DNA from: Cohaesibacter haloalkalitolerans
Lineage (GTDB): Bacteria; Pseudomonadota; Alphaproteobacteria; Rhizobiales; Cohaesibacteraceae
Length of the DNA stretch: 64,000 bases
Reading direction: 5' to 3'
Assembly (NCBI RefSeq): GCF_003574655.1
Contig: NZ_QNUM01000001.1
Span: forward strand, 434,001 to 498,000
Shown here in pieces: positions 1-7,790 of this stretch. Under the pieces are notes generated by a model that ran no database searches, was not told where the DNA came from, and was given only the letters and a program-made list of their open reading frames with translations. The position numbers were made by a program, and so were the translations under genes. Every line of letters starts with the position of its first letter. Position 1 is the stretch's first letter.

Positions 1-2457
1 GATGCGTCCATTGCAACGCAGGCCGCAGACGTGCTGAAAACGCAGGTCTTCCTTTATGATGCCGACACCAGCCGCCTTGAGGAAGCCTACAAGGCAGGCA
101 ATGCGGTGGCCAAGGATGTCCTGCAGAGCTATGCCAACGCCGAATTCTTCACCAAGCTGCCCGACATCGAGGAAGAGGTCGAAGTGGTGACCTATATCGC
201 CGCTGAAGGCGACATCTCCACTGACCTGTTGTCTCCGGGCAATCAGGCCCACTCCCGTGCCGACCGTGAACTGCATGGCAAATGCATGATCTCGGAAAAG
301 GCACAGAAGGAAATTCAGGCGCTGAAATTGCAGCATCCGGGCAAGCGCGTGATGCTGATTGCTGAAAAGGGCACCATGGGCGTGGGGTCCTCGCGCATGT
401 CCGGTGTCAACAACGTGGCGCTGTGGACCGGCAAGCAGGCCAGCCCCTATGTTCCTTTCGTCAACATCGCTCCGGTTGTTGCCGGTACCAACGGCATTTC
501 GCCGATCTTCCGCACCACGGTCGATGTGACCGGCGGGATTGGCATCGACCTCAAGAACTGGGTCAAGAAGACGGATGAGGATGGCAAGCCGATCCTCAAC
601 AACGACGGTAACCCTGTTCTCGAACAGAAATATTCCGTTGAAACCGGCACCGTTCTGAAGATCAACACCAAGAACAAGAAGCTCTACAGTGACGATGGCA
701 AGGAAGAGCTGGCCAATGTGGCCTCTGCCTTCACGCCGCAGAAGGTCGAATTCATGAAGGCTGGCGGCTCCTATGCCGTGGTCTTCGGCAAGAAGCTGCA
801 GACGGTTGCTGCCGACATCCTCGGCGTCGAGCCGCCGGTTGTCTTTGCGCCTTCCAAGGAAATCACCAAAGAGGGTCAGGGCCTGACCGCCGTTGAAAAG
901 ATCTTCAACAAGAACGCCGTGGGCGTGAGTTCGAAGCTGCCGCTGCTCGCCGGTTCGGACGTGCGCGTCAAGGTCAATATCGTCGGCTCGCAGGATACCA
1001 CCGGTCTGATGACCGCGCAGGAACTGGAAGCCATGGCCGCAACGGTGATCTCGCCGACGCTGGACGGGGCCTATCAGTCCGGCTGTCACACCGCATCGGT
1101 CTGGGATCTCAAGGCACAGGCCAACATTCCGAAGCTGATGAAATTCATGAACGGCTTTGGTCTGATCACCGGTCGCGATCCGAAGAATGTCTATCCGCCG
1201 CTGACGGACGTCATTCACAAGATGCTGAACGACCTCACCGTGGATGACTGGGATATCATCATCGGCGGCGACAGCCACACCCGCATGTCCAAGGGTGTTG
1301 CCTTTGGTGCCGACTCCGGTACCGTGGCGCTGGCTCTGGCCACCGGTGAAGCTACCATGCCGATCCCTGAATCCGTCAAGGTCACCTTCAAGGGCACAAT
1401 GGCCGATTACATGGACTTCCGCGATGTGGTGCATGCCACTCAGGCCCAGATGCTCAAGCAGCATGGCGACAACGTCTTCCAGGGCCGCATCATCGAAGTG
1501 CATATCGGCACCCTATTGGCCGACCAGGCCTTCACCTTCACCGACTGGACTGCCGAGATGAAGGCCAAGGCCTCCATCTGCATTTCCAACGACGAAACCC
1601 TGATCGGATCGCTGGAACAGGCCAAGAGCCGTATTCAGGTGATGATCGACAAGGGCATGGACAACGAGAAGAAGGTGCTTCAGGGCCTGATCGACAAGGC
1701 AGACAAGCGCATCGCCGAAATCCGATCCGGCGAGAAGCCTGCCCTGCGTCCTGACGACAATGCAAAATACTTTGCCGAAGTGGTTGTCGATCTCGACGAA
1801 ATCGTCGAGCCGATGATTGCCGACCCGGATGTCAACAACGCCGACGTCTCCAAGCGCTATACCCACGACACGATCCGTCCGATCTCCTATTATCATGCGG
1901 AAAAGAAGGTCGATCTGGGCTTCGTCGGTTCCTGCATGGTGCACAAGGGTGACATGAAGATCGTTGCCCAGATGCTGCGCAATCTGGAAGATGAAAAGGG
2001 CAAGGTCGAGTTCAAGGCTCCGCTCGTCGTGGCGGCACCGACCTACAACATCATCGATGAGCTGAAAGAGGAAGGCGACTGGGACGTTCTGGAGAAATAT
2101 TCCGGCTTCGAGTTCAACGACGCAGCGCCAAAGAACACTGCCCGTACCGAGTATGAGAATATTCTCTATCTGGAACGTCCGGGCTGTAACCTCTGCATGG
2201 GCAACCAGGAAAAGGCCGAGAAGGGCGATACCGTTCTGGCAACCTCGACGCGCCTGTTCCAGGGGCGCGTGGTGGAAGACAGCACCGAGAAGAAGGGCGA
2301 ATCCCTGCTTGCCTCGACGCCGGTGGTTGTTCTCTCTGCCATTCTTGGTCGCACGCCGACGCTTGATGAATACAAGACGGCTGTGAAGGGGATCAACCTG
2401 ACCAAGTTCTCACCACCACAGGAGATTCCGGGCACCTCGCGGTCCGTCCATTTCTAG
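1..2457 (+). CDS. acnB: Aconitate hydratase B, 5' end outside window
   Basis: Interconverts citrate and isocitrate in the TCA cycle, and in related bacteria also hydrates 2-methyl-cis-aconitate; cytoplasmic [4Fe-4S] enzyme. The frame is open to base 1, so about the first 110 residues (most of the N-terminal HEAT-like domain) are missing; 818 residues are visible. The swivel-domain stretch GVGSSRMSGVNNVALW lies near the start. The catalytic core carries IIGGDSHTRMSKGVAFGADSG, and the three cluster cysteines are visible as SC at 1933 and GCNLC at 2185 and 2194. The AcnB type (swivel domain first) differs from AcnA by domain order. A strong hairpin terminator follows 43 bases after the stop. Internal GTG or ATG codons near base 31 are not the real start, because the family homology continues upstream of them. 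Confidence 0.97.
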   Translation, partial: DASIATQAADVLKTQVFLYDADTSRLEEAYKAGNAVAKDVLQSYANAEFFTKLPDIEEEVEVVTYIAAEGDISTDLLSPGNQAHSRADRELHGKCMISEKAQKEIQALKLQHPGKRVMLIAEKGTMGVGSSRMSGVNNVALWTGKQASPYVPFVNIAPVVAGTNGISPIFRTTVDVTGGIGIDLKNWVKKTDEDGKPILNNDGNPVLEQKYSVETGTVLKINTKNKKLYSDDGKEELANVASAFTPQKVEFMKAGGSYAVVFGKKLQTVAADILGVEPPVVFAPSKEITKEGQGLTAVEKIFNKNAVGVSSKLPLLAGSDVRVKVNIVGSQDTTGLMTAQELEAMAATVISPTLDGAYQSGCHTASVWDLKAQANIPKLMKFMNGFGLITGRDPKNVYPPLTDVIHKMLNDLTVDDWDIIIGGDSHTRMSKGVAFGADSGTVALALATGEATMPIPESVKVTFKGTMADYMDFRDVVHATQAQMLKQHGDNVFQGRIIEVHIGTLLADQAFTFTDWTAEMKAKASICISNDETLIGSLEQAKSRIQVMIDKGMDNEKKVLQGLIDKADKRIAEIRSGEKPALRPDDNAKYFAEVVVDLDEIVEPMIADPDVNNADVSKRYTHDTIRPISYYHAEKKVDLGFVGSCMVHKGDMKIVAQMLRNLEDEKGKVEFKAPLVVAAPTYNIIDELKEEGDWDVLEKYSGFEFNDAAPKNTARTEYENILYLERPGCNLCMGNQEKAEKGDTVLATSTRLFQGRVVEDSTEKKGESLLASTPVVVLSAILGRTPTLDEYKTAVKGINLTKFSPPQEIPGTSRSVHF

Positions 2458-2499
2458 GATCTTTTGGCTGAGCCCGGCTCACCGTGACATTGAAACAAC

Positions 2500-2530
2500 G
2501 CCCGGCGTTCGAAAGAGCGCCGGGCTTTTT
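2500..2530 (+). terminator. Rho-independent terminator of acnB
   Basis: An 11-bp stem (GCCCGGCGTTC with GAGCGCCGGGC, one G-U pair) closes on a GAAA tetraloop and is followed by five T. It sits 43 bases downstream of the acnB stop codon. Confidence 0.9.
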
Positions 2531-2751
2531 CATTTGGTTGACTGTGGCGATGGTCCGGCGTATCCAGAAAGCAGTGATGGAAACAGGAGTTTTTATGTCC
2601 CGCTGAAGAGGGAAGCCGCAGGGCTTCCGATCGCACGAACAACGTAAGATCTGCGGCGCGGTGCGCTTGCAGCGGTGGTTTGTGCCTTCTTTTTGCGAAG
2701 CATTGAAGCTGGAGGGCGGTTGCCACTCCGGCCATAACGGGACATACCATC

Positions 2752-3183
2752 ATGATCCGGACATTTACATCTGAAGACACCGACGCCGTGATTGCGATCT
2801 GGCGTTCGGCCAGCGAGCTGGCGCATGCCTTTCTTCCTGCTGAATTTATGGACGAAGCCGAACGGCTGACGCGGGAGATCTATCTCCAGCAGGCCGAGAC
2901 CTGGGTTTATGAACGCAACAGCAAGATTCTGGGCTTCATCGGGCTGATCGATGATTATATCGGCGGACTGTTTGTTGACCCTGCCCATCACGGGGAGGGG
3001 ATCGGCAGAGCCCTTGTTGACAAGGCCGTGGCAGAAAAGGGATCGCTGGCGGTCGAGGTTTTCGTGGACAATGCCATCGGGCGCCGGTTCTATGCAGCCT
3101 ATGGCTTTCAGGGAGAAAAGCAGGTGACGGACCCGCATTCGGGCTTCCCGCTGTTGCAGCTCACCTATGAGCCGCGGGGGTAA
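2752..3183 (+). CDS. GNAT-family N-acetyltransferase, YjaB-like
   Basis: A 143-residue protein of the Gcn5-related acetyltransferase fold, which moves an acetyl group from acetyl-CoA to an amine. The acetyl-CoA binding motif A is visible at about residues 74-90 (GLFVDPAHHGEGIGRALVD), followed by the motif B region with RRFYAAYGF typical of the family. Length and the opening MIRTFTSEDTDAVIAIW resemble E. coli YjaB. The substrate cannot be read from the sequence. It has its own terminator on each side and so is probably monocistronic. The ATG at 2752 is the only start that keeps the full fold; the SD in front (AACGGGA, about 10 bases away) is weak. Confidence 0.85.
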   Translation: MIRTFTSEDTDAVIAIWRSASELAHAFLPAEFMDEAERLTREIYLQQAETWVYERNSKILGFIGLIDDYIGGLFVDPAHHGEGIGRALVDKAVAEKGSLAVEVFVDNAIGRRFYAAYGFQGEKQVTDPHSGFPLLQLTYEPRG

Positions 3184-3191
3184 GAACAGGG

Positions 3192-3219
3192 AACCCGGCG
3201 TAACATGCGCCGGGTTTTT
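3192..3219 (+). terminator. Rho-independent terminator of the GNAT gene
   Basis: A stem of eight GC-rich pairs (ACCCGGCG with CGCCGGGT) is followed by TTTTT. It lies between the acetyltransferase stop at 3183 and the next start at 3287, which argues against any upstream start for the DUF1989 gene. Confidence 0.85.
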
Positions 3220-3286
3220 GCTTGCGCGCCTTGGTTGTTTTCTGTCAGACTGGCAAAAACAAATCCTTCCAGATCCGAGATTCCCA

Positions 3287-4138
3287 ATGACCATATCTGT
3301 TCCTCCTGCCGACGCAGACGTGCGTCGTGCCATCAAGCCGGTTATCTGCTATCCGACCGAAACGCTGCCCCGCCCCGATGTTGCCCTTTATCAGGCCGCC
3401 TTTGAGGGGGCAGAGAAGGTCGACGAGGTGATCATCCCGCCGCGGGATGCTGCCAGCATCGAGGTGCCAGCCGGTCATCTGCTGCGTATCATCTGCCCGG
3501 AAGGGCCTCAGGTGGGGGACCTTGACCTGTTCAACAGCGCCAATCTCGATGAACGCTTCTATTCGGGCAAGACCCGCGCCCTTCACGGCACCCACGTGAC
3601 CATTGGTGATCAGCTGTGGTCGAGCTTCCCCTATATGCGGCCGATGGCAACCGTTATCGAGGATACGCTGTCATGGTATGGCATCGATCAGTATGGCGGC
3701 TCTGTGCATGATGTGATCGGCACCCGCTGCGACCCTTATACGGGGCGCGTTCTCAACGGGGTGGACTATCACCATTGCTGCCATTCGAACCTGACGCGGG
3801 CGCTGGCCCGGGCGCGCAATCTCAGCCTGCCCGAGGCGGAGAAATATATTCACGACGTGCTCAATGTCTTCATGTGCACCGGGTTCACCCGCGACACGGG
3901 GCAATATTTCATGAAGGCAAGTCCGGTGCGGCCCGGTGACACTCTGGGGCTGTTTGCCGAGATTGATCTTCTGGCGGTGCAGAGCGCCTGTCCGGGCGGG
4001 GATTGTTCATCCGAGCATTCCAGCGACGCGGCCCAATGCTATCCGTTGAAGATGGAGGTTTATAAACCGCTGGCCGGGCGGCTTGAGGGCTGGCAAAGCC
4101 CGGCAGTCAACGCCTATGATTGCAGTCACGGCTGCTGA
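3287..4138 (+). CDS. DUF1989 family protein (urea carboxylase-associated type)
   Basis: A 283-residue protein of the DUF1989 family, often called urea carboxylase-associated or urea amidolyase-associated protein. Members are usually found beside urea or guanidine carboxylase and its transporters; no such genes are here, so its role in this organism is open. Family features seen are the N-terminal IIPPRDAASIEVPAGHLLRI, the central GTRCDPYT and DYHHCCHSN motifs, and a CPGGDCSS cluster near the C-terminus; the Cys and His residues suggest metal binding (inference). The frame stays open upstream to 3167, but that extension crosses the terminator at 3192-3219, so the ATG at 3287 is preferred. The stop lies 6 bases from the end of the convergent EamA gene. 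Confidence 0.85.
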   Translation: MTISVPPADADVRRAIKPVICYPTETLPRPDVALYQAAFEGAEKVDEVIIPPRDAASIEVPAGHLLRIICPEGPQVGDLDLFNSANLDERFYSGKTRALHGTHVTIGDQLWSSFPYMRPMATVIEDTLSWYGIDQYGGSVHDVIGTRCDPYTGRVLNGVDYHHCCHSNLTRALARARNLSLPEAEKYIHDVLNVFMCTGFTRDTGQYFMKASPVRPGDTLGLFAEIDLLAVQSACPGGDCSSEHSSDAAQCYPLKMEVYKPLAGRLEGWQSPAVNAYDCSHGC

Positions 4139-4144
4139 GGGGAA

Positions 4145-4579
4145 CTAGAACAGGGCGACGAGCGTGGCGCCAACGGCGATGAAGCCGACACCGAGCCAGC
4201 CGCCAAGAGAGAGATGCTCACCAAGGAACAGGGCACCGAAGATGGCCACCAGCACAACGCTCATCTTGTCAATGGGCGCAACCTGCGAGGCATGGCCGAT
4301 CTTGAGAGCCCGGAAATAGCAGATCCATGAGGCACCAGTGGCAAGGCCGGAAAGGACGAGAAACAGGCCAGACCTTGCCGAAAGCACCGAAAGGCTTTCC
4401 CAGCCGCCGGTTGCGCTGAGAATCGCCGCAAGGGTGAAGAGAATCACGATCGTGCGAATGAAGGTGGCGAAGTCCGAGCCAATGCCGGAGACGCCAACCT
4501 TGGCAAAAATGGCCGTCAGGGCGGCAAAGCAGGCCGACAGGATGGCCCAGAACTGCCATGTCAGAAGCATGTTTCGCAT
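4145..4579 (-). CDS. Single-domain EamA/DMT-superfamily permease
   Basis: A 144-residue integral membrane protein with about five hydrophobic helices and a single EamA unit, half the size of the usual ten-helix DMT transporter. It probably works as a dimer, as other 140-residue members do (family knowledge). The fingerprint is the C-terminal SVVLVAIFGALFLGEHLS followed by GWLGVGFIAVGATLVAL. The substrate is unknown. The reading frame continues upstream across the opposite strand of the aldo-keto reductase, but that part has no family content. The ATG at 4579 has GAGGA six bases upstream and begins just before the first membrane helix. It is convergent with the DUF1989 gene, with almost no spacer and no visible terminator. 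Confidence 0.85.
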   Translation of the reverse strand: MRNMLLTWQFWAILSACFAALTAIFAKVGVSGIGSDFATFIRTIVILFTLAAILSATGGWESLSVLSARSGLFLVLSGLATGASWICYFRALKIGHASQVAPIDKMSVVLVAIFGALFLGEHLSLGGWLGVGFIAVGATLVALF

Positions 4580-4729
4580 TCTATCCTCGTTCAGGCGGGG
4601 GTGACCTTTCCGCAAGCCGGGTGCGGCTGGTGCGGATATTGAGAGAGACAAATTTTGTTGGCTTCCGAATGGTTTGGCAAGCGCCAATCGATGGAAGCCG
4701 CAAGGAAATTTAACGTTGGAGGTATCACT

Positions 4730-5758
4730 GTGACATATATTGCGTCTGAAACCCGTTACGACACCATGCCCTATCGCCGGTGTGGCAAGTCGGGGCTCAA
4801 GCTGCCAGCGGTCTCGCTGGGGCTTTGGCACAATTTTGGTTATGACACACCGCATTTCACCAAGCAGGCCATGTGTCGGACGGCCTTTGATCTGGGGATC
4901 ACCCATTTCGATCTGGCCAACAACTATGGCCCGCTTCCGGGCGCAGCCGAAGAAGCCTTCGGGGATATCCTCAGGACCGATTTCAAACCGTATCGCGATG
5001 AGCTGATCATTTCCTCCAAGGCGGGCTATGAAATGTGGCCGGGGCCTTATGGTGAATGGGGCAGCCGGAAATATCTGATTGCATCCTGCGACCAGTCGTT
5101 GAAACGCATGGGACTCGACTATGTCGACATCTTCTATTCCCATCGTTTCGATCCCAACACGCCGCTGGAAGAAACCATGGGGGCGCTTGACACGCTGGTC
5201 CGTCAGGGCAAGGCCCTTTACGTGGGTATCTCGTCCTACAACTCCCAGCGCACGCGGGAAGCGGTGAAGATCCTCAATGAGCTTGGTACGCCTTGTCTCA
5301 TCCATCAGCCGAGCTACAACATGCTCAACCGCTGGGTGGAAAAGGACGGCTTGAAAGATACGTTGAAGGAACTTGGTGTCGGCTCCATCGCCTTTACGCC
5401 ACTGGCGCAGGGAATGCTGTCGAACAAGTATCTCAATGGCATTCCGGCTGATTCCCGCGCCGCTGCCGGTCGGTTCCTCAAGAAGGAAATGATCACCGAT
5501 CGGGCTGTCGAGCATCTCAAGAAACTCAACGAGATCGCGGCTCGCCGTGGTCAGACGCTGGCCCAGATGGCCATTGCCTGGGTGCTGCGCGACGAGGGCA
5601 TCACCACGGCGCTGATCGGTGCGTCGCGTGCCGAGCAGATCGTCGATTGTGCCGCTGCGGTGAAAAATCTTGACTTCACGGCAGAGGAACTGGCTGAAAT
5701 CGATCTCTATGCGCAGGAAGAGAACATTAATATCTGGAAGAAATCATCCGACCTGTAA
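4730..5758 (+). CDS. yghZ: Aldo/keto reductase, YghZ (L-glyceraldehyde 3-phosphate reductase) type
   Basis: A 342-residue NADPH-dependent reductase of the AKR14 group. E. coli YghZ reduces L-glyceraldehyde 3-phosphate and methylglyoxal, so detoxification is the likely role. The match to E. coli YghZ runs over the whole length: MPYRRCGKSGLKLPAVSLG, HFDLANNYGPLPGAAEEAFG (catalytic Asp and Tyr), the active-site Lys in IISSKAGYEMWPGPYG, SRKYLIASCDQSLKRMG, and ALIGASRAEQ at the cofactor phosphate site. The chosen start is GTG 4730, because GGAGG lies seven bases before it and the protein then begins at the same point as YghZ; the frame is open further upstream to 4655. A bidirectional terminator follows. 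Confidence 0.93.
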   Translation: MTYIASETRYDTMPYRRCGKSGLKLPAVSLGLWHNFGYDTPHFTKQAMCRTAFDLGITHFDLANNYGPLPGAAEEAFGDILRTDFKPYRDELIISSKAGYEMWPGPYGEWGSRKYLIASCDQSLKRMGLDYVDIFYSHRFDPNTPLEETMGALDTLVRQGKALYVGISSYNSQRTREAVKILNELGTPCLIHQPSYNMLNRWVEKDGLKDTLKELGVGSIAFTPLAQGMLSNKYLNGIPADSRAAAGRFLKKEMITDRAVEHLKKLNEIAARRGQTLAQMAIAWVLRDEGITTALIGASRAEQIVDCAAAVKNLDFTAEELAEIDLYAQEENINIWKKSSDL

Positions 5759-5788
5759 TCGGTCGGTCGAAAATGTCCGATGCAACAA

Positions 5789-5822
5789 GAAAGGGCGAGC
5801 GGCATGGCCGTTCGCCCTTTTC
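5789..5822. terminator. Bidirectional terminator between convergent genes
   Basis: A 13-bp stem (AAAGGGCGAGCGG with CCGTTCGCCCTTT, one G-U pair) has A-rich and T-rich flanks on opposite sides, so it can serve both the aldo-keto reductase on the plus strand and the DUF1674 gene on the minus strand. Confidence 0.85.
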
Positions 5823-5839
5823 CATTGGAGATGGCCGGA

Positions 5840-6133
5840 TCAGAAGTCGATGGCGCGGCCGTCGATTTCATAGTCATCATAGCGGGACGGGTCGAGACCG
5901 CCACGACCATTGAATTCCTTGGGCCGGTCCGCGCTCACCTTCAGGGCGTCGCGTTCCCTGCGGCGTTCTTCCGCCTCCATCAGCGCGCGTTGGGCTGCGG
6001 GGGGCAGATCCTCAAACTTGCGCCGTGGTGTTTCTTCCTTCGGTTTGGCCGTTTCGGCCACACGTTCTTCCGTGCTCTTGAACTGAGGGGAGTTGACGTC
6101 AACCGTCTGTCTTTTCGGGGCTTCGTCTGCCAT
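5840..6133 (-). CDS. DUF1674 family protein (SdhAF4-like)
   Basis: A 97-residue soluble, charged protein. The last 25 residues (RGGLDPSRYDDYEIDGRAID plus a final Phe) match the DUF1674 signature (GxEPTRYGDWExxGxxxDF), the family of eukaryotic succinate dehydrogenase assembly factor 4, which protects newly flavinylated SdhA. The middle part FEDLPPAAQRALMEAEERRR is typical of rhizobial members. The usual Glu-Pro-Thr is Leu-Asp-Pro-Ser here. SDH-assembly function is inferred from the family; sdhCDAB lies 47 kb away in this window. The ATG has GGGAG seven bases upstream. It is divergent from htpX (109 bases apart), and that neighbourhood is also seen in other Hyphomicrobiales. Confidence 0.8.
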   Translation of the reverse strand: MADEAPKRQTVDVNSPQFKSTEERVAETAKPKEETPRRKFEDLPPAAQRALMEAEERRRERDALKVSADRPKEFNGRGGLDPSRYDDYEIDGRAIDF

Positions 6134-6242
6134 TTATCTGCTCCCTTGCTTTCCTGTCTTGAAAATGGGTCTCGGGTGGCACCATATAGGATAATGAAAT
6201 GCGATCCAATCGCTCAGAGCCATAAAGAAGGATAGATCTGGC

Positions 6243-7253
6243 ATGAATTTCTTCCGTACCACACTCTTGCTGGCCGCCATGACAGGCCTGTTCATGGCCA
6301 TCGGCTATTTGCTCGGTGGCTCGGGGGGCATGATGATTGCCTTCATCTTTGCGCTGGGCATGAATGCGTTCAGCTACTGGAATTCGGACAAGATGGTGCT
6401 GAGGATGCATAACGCCATGGAGGTGGATGCTCGCTCGGCCCCGGAATATTACGAGATTGTCGAGAAGCTGGCGCAGTCTGCCGGGCTGCCGATGCCGCGC
6501 GTCTATGTCATCGATTCCGATCAGCCTAACGCCTTTGCCACGGGGCGCAATCCGCAGCATGCCGCTGTGGCTGCCTCGACAGGTCTTCTCAACCGGCTCT
6601 CCTATGAAGAGGTGGCCGGTGTGATGGCCCACGAGCTGGCCCACATCAAGAATTACGACATTCTGACCATGACCGTGACGGCGACCTTTGCCGGTGCGAT
6701 TTCCATGCTTGCCAACTTTGCGATGTTCTTTGGCGGCAACAGGGAGAGGGGCGGCATTATTGGCACGATTGCCATCATGATTCTGGCTCCGCTGGCTGCC
6801 TCCATCGTGCAGATGGCGATCAGCCGGACGCGGGAATATGAGGCCGACAAGACCGGTGCCGAAATCTGCGGTCAGCCGATGTGGCTTGCCTCGGCGCTGG
6901 CCAAGATCGCCAACGCAGCCGGTCGCACCGCCAACGTGACCGCCGAACAACATCCGGAAACCGCGCATATGTTCATCATCAACCCGCTTTCGGGGCAGAA
7001 GATGGACAATCTCTTTTCGACCCACCCGGACACCCAGAACCGCATTGATGCGCTGCAGGCCCTGCAGGCGGAATGGTACGGCGGTCAGGGGCCGCTCAAG
7101 GTCAGCACCGGTGGCACGCTGGGTGCCAATCAGCGCCGCAGCCAGATGCGGGACGATGCTGGCTCTGACGGGCCGTGGAGTGGCGGCGGCCAGTCGCGTT
7201 CATCGCGACCATCGCACCATGACGAGCCGGATCAGTCCGGACCATGGGGCTGA
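6243..7253 (+). CDS. htpX: Membrane zinc metalloprotease HtpX
   Basis: A 336-residue inner-membrane M48 protease that degrades misfolded membrane proteins. Two hydrophobic segments open the protein (residues about 5-45); the zinc motif HELAH is at 130-134 and the third ligand lies in the [10 protein letters not shown] stretch at about 200. Two further hydrophobic stretches lie between these. The C-terminal tail after about residue 280 is Gly/Ser/His-rich and probably disordered. The start has AAGGA about ten bases upstream. It is divergently oriented from the DUF1674 gene. No heat-shock promoter could be identified with confidence. Confidence 0.95.
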   Translation: MNFFRTTLLLAAMTGLFMAIGYLLGGSGGMMIAFIFALGMNAFSYWNSDKMVLRMHNAMEVDARSAPEYYEIVEKLAQSAGLPMPRVYVIDSDQPNAFATGRNPQHAAVAASTGLLNRLSYEEVAGVMAHELAHIKNYDILTMTVTATFAGAISMLANFAMFFGGNRERGGIIGTIAIMILAPLAASIVQMAISRTREYEADKTGAEICGQPMWLASALAKIANAAGRTANVTAEQHPETAHMFIINPLSGQKMDNLFSTHPDTQNRIDALQALQAEWYGGQGPLKVSTGGTLGANQRRSQMRDDAGSDGPWSGGGQSRSSRPSHHDEPDQSGPWG

Positions 7254-7288
7254 GGTCGGCTTGCGTCGTTGATATCCGAAACAATGCG

Positions 7289-7314
7289 GGGGCTCAGCAC
7301 TGCCGGGCCCCTTT
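7289..7314 (+). terminator. Possible terminator of htpX
   Basis: A 7-bp stem (GGGGCTC with GGGCCCC, one G-U) is followed by only three T. It is 36 bases past the htpX stop; the short T-run makes it a weak candidate. Confidence 0.4.
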
Positions 7315-7375
7315 GCATGCGTGCATGGCCCCGCGACGGGGCGCAGGAACGGCCCGCAGGGGCGAAGAGGAATGA

Positions 7376-7723
<348 letters not shown>

Positions 7724-7735
7724 AAGCCACCAATG

Positions 7736-7770
7736 AAAAAGCCGCTGCGGGGTGACCGGAGCGGCTTTTT
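7736..7770. terminator. Bidirectional terminator, DUF6122 gene and typA
   Basis: A perfect 11-bp stem (AAAAAGCCGCT with AGCGGCTTTTT) extends inward with CGG/CCG. The A-run and T-run on the two sides let it end both the plus-strand DUF6122 transcript and the minus-strand typA transcript. Confidence 0.9.
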
Positions 7771-7790
7771 GTATCGGATCAGCAAACGTC

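Noticed and set aside
4580-5515. Upstream extension of the EamA gene
   Set aside because: The extra 310 codons lie antisense to the aldo-keto reductase; a good SD and the first membrane helix place the start at 4579.
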